Assembly: GCA_003154135.1 (NCBI GenBank)
Contig: PMCN01000088.1
Coordinates: 5,490-11,081, forward strand
Direction: 5' to 3'
Origin: Acidimicrobiaceae bacterium
GTDB lineage: Bacteria; Actinomycetota; Acidimicrobiia; Acidimicrobiales; Ilumatobacteraceae
Length of the DNA: 5,592 nucleotides
The position numbers and the translations under genes are program-made. Every line of letters begins with the position of its first letter. Positions within the stretch are counted from its first letter, which is position 1. Of the stretch, positions 1 through 4,821 are shown one piece after another. The notes below the pieces were generated by a model. The model saw only the letters and a program-made list of their open reading frames with translations, was not told where the DNA came from and ran no database searches.

Positions 1-2
1 TG

Positions 3-197
3 CGGCACGATCTGGCCGGCGACTGGGGCGGCTGGCTGCCCTGGGAACCCACGACGGTCGACCTCGTGCTCCGCGGCGCGGGCCCGCACGACCGTCGCGT
101 GCGGCGCAGTGCGCTGCTCAGCGCGATGCGCGACGTGGTCGCGACGCTCGCGCCGTCACGGCCGACGGTGGCGACGTTCGACGAGGTGCTGCGATGA
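3..197 (+). CDS. C-terminal fragment of an upstream protein, possibly TadZ/CpaE-like
   Basis: Frame 3 is open from the window edge to TGA 195-197 and gives the last 64 residues of a protein whose start lies outside the window. The tail runs from RHDLAGDWGGWLPWEP to TFDEVLR. The stop overlaps the start of the next gene as ATGA, so the two genes are in one operon. No catalytic motif is visible. The pattern of a Leu-Pro-aromatic stretch, an acidic/aliphatic helix, an Arg-Gly and then a basic helix resembles the C-terminal end of MinD/ParA-like TadZ (CpaE, Ssd) proteins. In actinobacterial Tad loci such a gene normally sits directly upstream of the ATPase. That identity is inferred mainly from position. 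Another locus-specific protein is possible. Confidence 0.6.
   Translation, partial: RHDLAGDWGGWLPWEPTTVDLVLRGAGPHDRRVRRSALLSAMRDVVATLAPSRPTVATFDEVLR
183..188 (+). promoter_or_regulatory. Ribosome binding site of the ATPase gene
   Basis: GAGGTG lies 5 bases before ATG 194. It matches the anti-Shine-Dalgarno sequence well and is embedded in the coding sequence of the upstream gene. It supports ATG 194 as the start, together with the ATGA overlap. Confidence 0.6.
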
Positions 198-1543
198 CCG
201 ACGAGGAGCTCGATCAGCTCGTCGCCGATGTGCGTCGCCAGTGGGGCGATCGCCTGCCCGTGCCCAGCCGCGACGAGACGCCGGGCGAGCGCGACCGCCG
301 CGAGCAGTCGACGCGCGACGTGCTCGAGCGCTCGGTGCTGGCCGAGTTGGAGCAGCAGCGGATGAACGGGCGGCTCGCGCCGCTCACTGCCGACGAGCAC
401 GCCGCGGTGGTCGATCTCGTCATCTCGGAGATCTTCGGGTTGCCGCGGCTGCTCACCGTGCTGCGCGATCCGCACGTCACCGACGTGTTGGTGTTCGGCG
501 CCGACCCGGTGCGCGTCGAGCGCAGCGACGGCACGCGGCAGCTGCTCCCTCCGCTGGTGCGTCGCGACCGCGACCTCGAGCGCATCATCTACGACACTGC
601 TGCGTCGCGTCGCCGCCCGTTCAACCGTGAGAACCCGTTCGTCGACCTCGAGCTCGAGCCGGGCGTGCGCTTCCACGGAGAAGGGTTCGACGTCGTCCAA
701 CGACCGTTGGTCACCATTCGCCGGGCCGCAGTGTTCGGGATGACGCTCATCGATCTGGCCGAGCGCGGAATGATCGACAGTGGGGCGGTGGCGTTGCTGC
801 AGGCCGCCATCGCCGCCGACATGAACGTGGTCGTGTGCGGGCGCATGGGGTCGGGCAAGACGACGCTGCTGCGCGCACTGCTGCTGGAGGTCGACGAGCA
901 CGACGTGGTGGTCACCGTAGAGACCGACTTCGAGCTCAACGTCGCGTCGATGGGGCAGCACCGATTCGTGCACGCCTACCAGGCCAGGGTGCCCAGCACC
1001 ACCGACGGCGTGGGCATCTCGTGCCACGACATGATGGTGCCCGCCGTGCGCACGCGCGCCGACTGGATCATCGTCGGCGAGGTGCGTGGTCAGGAAGGCG
1101 CAGCGCTCGTGCAGGCGATGTCGATCGGCCAGGGCGCGATGGCCACGGTGCACGGTGGTTCGGCGAAGGACGGAATCGAGCGGCTCGCCGAGCTGATCGC
1201 GTACCACAGCGCCATCGACCTGCGGATGGCCCGCTGGCAGGTGTACCGCTCGGTCGATCTCGTCGTGCACGTCACGGGCGACAACCAGACCGGCCGATGG
1301 GTCACCGAGATCGCGGCACCGTCGGTGGAGGAGGAGGGCGCGCGTTTCGTGATGCACCGCCTGTTCGCACCGCGACCCGGCGCACCCGACGTTCGTGCCC
1401 GAGCGGCCACCGAGCCGCAGCGGGCGATGATGGAACGGCTGAGCTCGGCCGACCCGACGTTCTCCACCCAGTGGTGGCACTCGGCCGGCGAGACGCATCG
1501 CCGTCTGTGCGCGGCCGAGCTCGTACAGGCGGTGCTCCGATGA
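194..1543 (+). CDS. CpaF/TadA-type secretion ATPase of a Tad pilus
   Basis: This 449-residue cytoplasmic ATPase of the type II/IV secretion (VirB11/GspE) superfamily should power export or assembly of the pilin-like proteins encoded downstream, by acting on the TadB/TadC platform. The N-terminal domain (about residues 1-170) holds the CpaF-type segment around DPHVTDVLVFG (92-102). Arginines in TIRRA (174-178) sit where the family has conserved arginines before the motor domain. The Walker A motif is GRMGSGKT at 216-223. The Asp-box is VETDFEL (242-248). The Walker B region is DWIIVGEVRG (290-299) with Glu296. The His-box is GAMATVHGGS (314-323) with His320. All core motifs are intact, so it is probably active. 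The Asp-box and His-box differ in detail from textbook CpaF (IEDxxEL and GSxxTxHAN), as expected for an actinobacterial subgroup. The start ATG 194 has a good ribosome binding site and overlaps the upstream stop; the end overlaps the TadB-like start. Confidence 0.93.
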   Translation: MTDEELDQLVADVRRQWGDRLPVPSRDETPGERDRREQSTRDVLERSVLAELEQQRMNGRLAPLTADEHAAVVDLVISEIFGLPRLLTVLRDPHVTDVLVFGADPVRVERSDGTRQLLPPLVRRDRDLERIIYDTAASRRRPFNRENPFVDLELEPGVRFHGEGFDVVQRPLVTIRRAAVFGMTLIDLAERGMIDSGAVALLQAAIAADMNVVVCGRMGSGKTTLLRALLLEVDEHDVVVTVETDFELNVASMGQHRFVHAYQARVPSTTDGVGISCHDMMVPAVRTRADWIIVGEVRGQEGAALVQAMSIGQGAMATVHGGSAKDGIERLAELIAYHSAIDLRMARWQVYRSVDLVVHVTGDNQTGRWVTEIAAPSVEEEGARFVMHRLFAPRPGAPDVRARAATEPQRAMMERLSSADPTFSTQWWHSAGETHRRLCAAELVQAVLR

Positions 1544-2418
1544 TCGCCGCCGCCCCGCCTGCCATGGCCGTCGCGTGCGTCACGTGCCTGCTGCTCGCCG
1601 GCGCCCTCGTCGCGGTGCGCAGCGCGCTGGCGCCGGCGCGTGTCGCCGCGGCTCGGTCGGGTTCGACGCCGTCGATGTTCACAGGCATCGGGCGCAACCG
1701 TATGGCGGTCGGTGCCGCGGCGGGCGTGCTCGTGCTGCTGGCCACGCGCTGGTTCTTCCTCGCCCTGCTCGTCGGGCTGATGGTGGTGCTCTGGGGTCGG
1801 CTGCTGCACGACGATCGCGCGCAGGCCGAACGAGCGCGGATCGAAGGCATCGCCAAGTGGTTGGAAGATCTTCGCGACACGCTGCGTGGATCGTCGGTGG
1901 GTGCGGAGGAGGCGCTCGAACAGGTCGCCATGCGCGCGCCCGACTCGATCGCCGGACCGCTGCGGCGGTTCGCCCAGCGCCGACGTCAGGGTTTCCGCAC
2001 GGAGGACGCGTTGGCCGACCTCGCCGACGATCTCGCCCACCCCACCTCCGACGCTGCCATCGCCGCCCTCCGGCTGGTCGTCGGCGGTTCGACGAGCGCC
2101 GGACGGCTGTACGGAACGGTCGACGCGCTTGCCGCGGCTGCCCGCGACGAGCTGACGGCGCGTGAGCGGATCGACCGCACGCGGGCCATCTACCAGTCGA
2201 GCATGAAGCGCCTCGTGATCATCGGGGCCGTGCTGGTCGCCTACCTGCGTTTCGCAGGTGGAGATCTGCTGCGCCCGTACGACTCCCCGATGGGGCAGGT
2301 GGTGCTGCTGCTGCCGCTCGGCATGTGGGTGGGCTGCGTGCTCTGGTTGCGTTCGCTGTGCAGGTACGACCTGCCGGCGAGGTACCGGGTGGTCGGTGCC
2401 GTGGAGCCGGCGCGATGA
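1540..2418 (+). CDS. TadB-like inner-membrane platform protein (GspF/T2SSF family)
   Basis: This 292-residue membrane protein is likely one of the two platform subunits that couple the ATPase to pilin export. A first hydrophobic segment spans about residues 9-27 and a longer hydrophobic stretch covers about 55-86. The cytoplasmic GspF-type helical domain follows at about 106-225: it begins AKWLEDLRDTLRGS, carries the EEALEQ helix and ends in the ERIDRTRAIYQSSMKR segment. Two closing membrane spans lie at about 225-240 and 252-270. This order of paired spans around a soluble helical domain is typical of TadB. The start ATG 1540 overlaps the ATPase stop (ATGA), with a partial ribosome binding site (AGGCGGTG, 1527-1534) just upstream. 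An in-frame ATG at 1564 is possible but would cut into the first membrane segment. The frame stays open far upstream, but that part is a shadow of the ATPase gene. Confidence 0.88.
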   Translation: MIAAAPPAMAVACVTCLLLAGALVAVRSALAPARVAAARSGSTPSMFTGIGRNRMAVGAAAGVLVLLATRWFFLALLVGLMVVLWGRLLHDDRAQAERARIEGIAKWLEDLRDTLRGSSVGAEEALEQVAMRAPDSIAGPLRRFAQRRRQGFRTEDALADLADDLAHPTSDAAIAALRLVVGGSTSAGRLYGTVDALAAAARDELTARERIDRTRAIYQSSMKRLVIIGAVLVAYLRFAGGDLLRPYDSPMGQVVLLLPLGMWVGCVLWLRSLCRYDLPARYRVVGAVEPAR

Positions 2419-3311
2419 GCGCCCTCCAACTCGGTGCCGTGGTCGGGCTGCTGCTCGGTGGCGCGGCGTGGAGCACCGCTCAGGCCCTGCGGCGCGCACC
2501 CCGTTCACTCGCCCTCGCCCGTGAGCGCATGTACGGCGCACCCCTGGGCACGTCGACCGCTGCCATGCAGCACCAGGATGGCTGGCGCCGATCGCTGGCC
2601 CAGGGCGCGGCGGGAACGTGGGTGACCGGTCGCTTCGGGAGCGGGCTCGAGATGGTCGACCTCTCGGTGACCGACGTCGTCACGCGCGTCGTGGCGTCGT
2701 CGGCGATCGTCGGCTTCAGCGCCGCCGCCGGGGTGGTGGCACTCACCGCTGCCGGCCTGCTGCCCTGGTCGCCGATGTGGCTGGCGCTGGTCCCCGTCGT
2801 CGCCGTGTTGGCGGGTTGGATCGCGCTGCACGACGTCGCGTCGCGCATCGAGCGCAGGCGCCGCGAGCTGCGTGTGGCTGCGAACGACTTCGTGCAACTG
2901 GTCGCCGTGGGACTCACCACCGACCAGAGCGTCGAGGAGGCCATCAGGTTCGCGCTCGGCATCGGCGGCGGCGACGCGTTCGACGCGTTGCGTCAGTGCG
3001 TGGCGACGGCGCCCCAGCGCGGGATGCCCGTGTGGGAAGCGCTGGAGGAGTTCGGGCGCCACTTCGACGTGCGCGAGATGTGCGAGTTCGCCGCCTCTGT
3101 CGAACGGCAGGGCATGCAGGGCGTGTCGATCGGCGAGACCGTCGCCACCCTCGCCGCGGCGATGCGGGCGAAGGCGCTCGACCAGTTGGAGCGCGAGGCC
3201 GACAAGGCCAACGCGAACCTGTCGGGCCCCACCATCGGATTCGTGGTCACCACGATCGTGTTCTTGGCATATCCCCTCGCGCAACGGATCAGCGAGGCGT
3301 TCGGCGGCTAG
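2415..3311 (+). CDS. TadC-like inner-membrane platform protein (GspF/T2SSF family)
   Basis: This 298-residue partner of the TadB-like protein is predicted to form the inner-membrane platform of the Tad machine with it. A short hydrophobic segment lies at about residues 5-22. A basic, soluble stretch follows, then two spans at about 92-115 and 121-140. The GspF-type domain (about 152-272) opens with the ELRVAANDFVQLVAVGLTT helix, contains VEEAIRFAL and VWEALEEFG helices, and ends in the EREADKANANLSGP segment that leads to the last span (about 273-288). The ATG 2415 start forms an ATGA overlap with the preceding stop and has GGAG (2403-2406) 8 bases upstream. The tail ends QRISEAFGG, a short terminus after the last membrane span as usual for TadC. 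The order ATPase, TadB, TadC is the diagnostic core of a Tad locus. Confidence 0.88.
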   Translation: MSALQLGAVVGLLLGGAAWSTAQALRRAPRSLALARERMYGAPLGTSTAAMQHQDGWRRSLAQGAAGTWVTGRFGSGLEMVDLSVTDVVTRVVASSAIVGFSAAAGVVALTAAGLLPWSPMWLALVPVVAVLAGWIALHDVASRIERRRRELRVAANDFVQLVAVGLTTDQSVEEAIRFALGIGGGDAFDALRQCVATAPQRGMPVWEALEEFGRHFDVREMCEFAASVERQGMQGVSIGETVATLAAAMRAKALDQLEREADKANANLSGPTIGFVVTTIVFLAYPLAQRISEAFGG

Positions 3312-3321
3312 GCCAGACAGG

Positions 3322-3339
3322 GCACCCCTGCGGAGGTGC
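3322..3339 (+). repeat. Small hairpin in the only sizeable intergenic gap
   Basis: GCACC (3322-3326) and GGTGC (3335-3339) can pair as a 5-bp stem with an 8-base loop. It sits in the 61-base gap between the TadC-like gene and the small Flp-position gene. No T-run follows, so it is not a classical intrinsic terminator. A role in mRNA processing or stability is possible, and chance is also possible. Confidence 0.3.
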
Positions 3340-3359
3340 ACGACGACAACGGAACGGAC

Positions 3360-3364
3360 AGGAG
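3360..3364 (+). promoter_or_regulatory. Strong ribosome binding site of the Flp-position gene
   Basis: AGGAG is 8 bases before ATG 3373 and decides the start of the small gene. It is among the clearest ribosome binding sites in the window and fits a need for high translation of a pilin-like subunit. Confidence 0.7.
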
Positions 3365-3372
3365 ACAGGCGG

Positions 3373-3606
3373 ATGACTGAGCAGTTGCTTCCATTGACGG
3401 TGTGGATGCAGGTCGCGTACGGCGGCTTGCGTGAGCGGGTGTCGAACGCGTGGCAGGCGCGACACGACGAGGACGGGGTCGATGAGGCCGTGACGAAGAT
3501 GGTGTGGTTGGGAGTCGGCATCGTGGTCGCGCTTGCCGCCACGGCGTTCTTCGTGGCCAAGTTCAACCAGGCGAAGAGCACCGTCCCCGACCCGGTCGCG
3601 CCCTGA
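3373..3606 (+). CDS. Small single-span protein at the Flp pilin position
   Basis: This gene encodes 77 residues. The N-terminal 40 are hydrophilic and rich in charge (RERVSNAWQARHDEDG), a hydrophobic helix covers about 44-62 (MVWLGVGIVVALAATAFFV), and the tail AKFNQAKSTVPDPVAP is short. Size, topology and place between TadC and TadE match the Flp major pilin of actinobacterial Tad loci (the Rv3656c position), so it is the best candidate for the pilus subunit. However, the prepilin signature Gly-x4-Glu-Tyr is absent. The only Gly before the helix region, Gly35, is followed by VDEAV, which puts the acidic residues at +2 and +3, not +5. It may be a divergent pilin with altered processing, or a small membrane accessory protein. 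ATG 3373 is chosen because of AGGAG 8 bases upstream; the frame extends upstream only as a shadow of the TadC-like gene. No known family is recognised from the sequence itself. Confidence 0.8.
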   Translation: MTEQLLPLTVWMQVAYGGLRERVSNAWQARHDEDGVDEAVTKMVWLGVGIVVALAATAFFVAKFNQAKSTVPDPVAP

Positions 3607-3608
3607 CC

Positions 3609-3992
3609 GTGGGCCGCTGTGGTCACGCTCGTCGCGACCGCGGCGCCGTCGACGTGTCGATCCAGATGATGTTCGGGTTCATGGCCGTCATCCTCGCGAT
3701 GCTGCTCGTCTTCGACACCGCGGCGTACTGGCATGCCCGCAACGTGCTCGACGATGCGGCGGCCGAGGGCGCTCGCGTCGCGGCGGCCTTCGACGGCACG
3801 TGCTCTGCCGGCACCGACGCGGCGAGGGCGATGGTGGCGCGACACGCAGGTTCGTGGGCGTCGTCGGTGCGCGTGGCGTGCACCGACGGCGCCACCGTCA
3901 CCGTCACGGTGTGGGGCTCCACACCCGGCGTGCTCTCGGGTGCGTTGGGGCTGGCGGCGAGCGCCACCGAGTCGGCGCCCAAGGAGCGATGA
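3609..3992 (+). CDS. TadE-like pseudopilin
   Basis: This 127-residue protein starts at GTG 3609, two bases after the previous stop, which implies coupled translation; no good ribosome binding site is seen. The N-terminus has the actinobacterial TadE layout: a basic leader ending RRDRG (8-12), then AVDVSIQMMFGF and a hydrophobic helix to about residue 35. The helix continues into a WHARNVLDDAAAEGARVAA segment typical of TadE. The extracellular domain has Cys65 and Cys91 and a beta-rich stretch ATVTVTVWG. The usual Glu at +5 after the RG site is Ser here. Predicted role: minor pilin-like subunit, anchored by its N-terminal helix with the C-terminal domain outside the membrane. Later starts (GTG 3654, ATG 3666) would remove the RDRG leader and are less likely. 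The frame is open further upstream, but only as overlap with the small gene. Confidence 0.82.
   Translation: MGRCGHARRDRGAVDVSIQMMFGFMAVILAMLLVFDTAAYWHARNVLDDAAAEGARVAAAFDGTCSAGTDAARAMVARHAGSWASSVRVACTDGATVTVTVWGSTPGVLSGALGLAASATESAPKER
3981..3986 (+). promoter_or_regulatory. Ribosome binding site deciding the GTG start at 3994
   Basis: AAGGAG is 7 bases before GTG 3994 and lies within the last codons of the preceding TadE-like gene. It favours GTG 3994 over the out-of-frame ATG 3989, which is only 2 bases from the site and opens just 16 codons. Confidence 0.7.
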
Positions 3993-3993
3993 C

Positions 3994-4413
3994 GTGCAGA
4001 ACGAGCGTGATCGCGGTGTCGCGACGCCGGTGGAGATGATGTACCTGGTGGTGTTCTGCATCGTCGCGGTCCTGTTCCTCGGCTTCGTCGGACGGCTCCA
4101 CGCAACAGGGGTCGAGGTCACCAACACCGCGCAATCGGCGGCTCGTGCCGCCTCGCTGGCCCCCAACCCGACCGCCGCGCAGCGCGCGGCGAGCGACGCC
4201 GTGGCCGGTTCGGCCCTCGCACAACGGTGCGCCGGAGGGGCGAGCACCGACCTCACCTGGGAACCCTCACCGACCGGCTCGTGGCAGGGCGGGTCGGTCA
4301 CCGTGGCGGTCACGTGCACGGTGGCCAACCGGTCGCTCACCGGCGTCTGGGCGCCCGGCGACCGCACGGTGCGCATGAGCGACACGCAACCCGTCGATCG
4401 GTACCAACGATGA
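3994..4413 (+). CDS. Second TadE/TadF-like pseudopilin
   Basis: This 139-residue protein starts at GTG 3994, one base after the preceding stop. It begins MQNERDRG followed by VATPVEMMYLV and a hydrophobic helix to about residue 32. A TadE-type continuation follows (EVTNTAQSAARAASLAP) and then a C-terminal domain with Cys79 and Cys108 flanking a beta-rich SVTVAVTCTVANRS stretch. Relative to the RG processing site the Glu is at +6 (Glu14), not the canonical +5. The Cys pair matches the spacing and context of the pair in the previous gene, so the two are probably paralogous subunits with a similar outer domain and disulfide. Predicted role: minor pilin or assembly factor at the membrane surface. 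The C-terminal tail is polar, and the stop overlaps the start of the TadG-like gene. Confidence 0.8.
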   Translation: MQNERDRGVATPVEMMYLVVFCIVAVLFLGFVGRLHATGVEVTNTAQSAARAASLAPNPTAAQRAASDAVAGSALAQRCAGGASTDLTWEPSPTGSWQGGSVTVAVTCTVANRSLTGVWAPGDRTVRMSDTQPVDRYQR

Positions 4414-4808
4414 GAGCGCGACGGGGTTCCCGCGACCGTGGGTCGATCTCCGTCGTGCTGCTGTTCCTCGTCCTCATCGTGCTCGGCGGAGCCGGGCTGG
4501 TCGTCGACGGCGGCCGGGCGATGTCGGCGCGACGTCACGCCTCGAACACCGCCGAGGCCGCGGCGCGGGCAGCTGTCTCGACTGCGACGCCCGTCAGCGG
4601 CTTCGACCAGTCGCGAGCGCGTGGTGCGGCGCTCGACTACGCACGTCGTGCAGGTGTGGCAGCCGACGACGTCGTGGTGGTCGTGCGCGTCGACTCGGTG
4701 AGCGTCACCATCACCGAGCGGCGCGACACCGTGTTCCTCGTCCTGGGCGGGAAACAGACCATGACCGTGCGTGCCACCGGCACGGCGCGGATCGCCTACT
4801 CGGATTGA
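4410..4808 (+). CDS. Short TadG-N-like pilus assembly protein
   Basis: This 132-residue protein has a basic leader with RDRG (8-11), a hydrophobic helix at about 13-32, and the segment VVDGGRAMSARRHASNTAEA at 31-50. That DGGR...ARR...NTAEAAARAA pattern is characteristic of the N-terminal TadE/TadG-like (Rv3654c-type) family. The rest, to residue 132, forms a small domain with beta-like stretches (DVVVVVRVDSVSVTITE). Unlike proteobacterial TadG there is no von Willebrand A domain, and unlike the two preceding genes there is no cysteine. After the RG site the residues are SISVV, with no Glu at +5. The ATG 4410 start overlaps the upstream stop as ATGA. Predicted role: membrane-anchored minor subunit or assembly protein of the Tad machine. 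The next gene begins 13 bases after the stop. Confidence 0.82.
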   Translation: MRARRGSRDRGSISVVLLFLVLIVLGGAGLVVDGGRAMSARRHASNTAEAAARAAVSTATPVSGFDQSRARGAALDYARRAGVAADDVVVVVRVDSVSVTITERRDTVFLVLGGKQTMTVRATGTARIAYSD

Positions 4809-4821
4809 CCGACTCCAACGA

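Noticed and set aside
109..630. Open frame of 173 codons on the + strand overlapping the ATPase start
   Set aside because: The translation is almost only Arg, Ala, Gly and Ser, with no family features, and it overlaps the ATPase gene in another frame.
835..1539. Apparent N-terminal extension of the TadB-like gene upstream of 1540
   Set aside because: This part lies fully inside the ATPase gene in another frame and is Arg/Gly-rich. The hydrophobic TadB start and the ATGA junction support 1540.
1090..2541. A 483-codon open frame on the - strand opposite the ATPase and TadB-like genes
   Set aside because: The composition is biased to Arg, His and Gly and no family motif is present. It is explained as a shadow of the + strand genes.
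3312..3372. Intrinsic terminator after the TadC-like gene
   Set aside because: The hairpin has a 5-bp stem and no T-run after it, and the genes downstream clearly belong to the same locus.
3989..4039. ATG at 3989 as the start of the second TadE-like gene
   Set aside because: It is out of frame with the real product, gives only 16 codons, and lies too close to the AAGGAG site. GTG 3994 has proper spacing and the RDRG leader.
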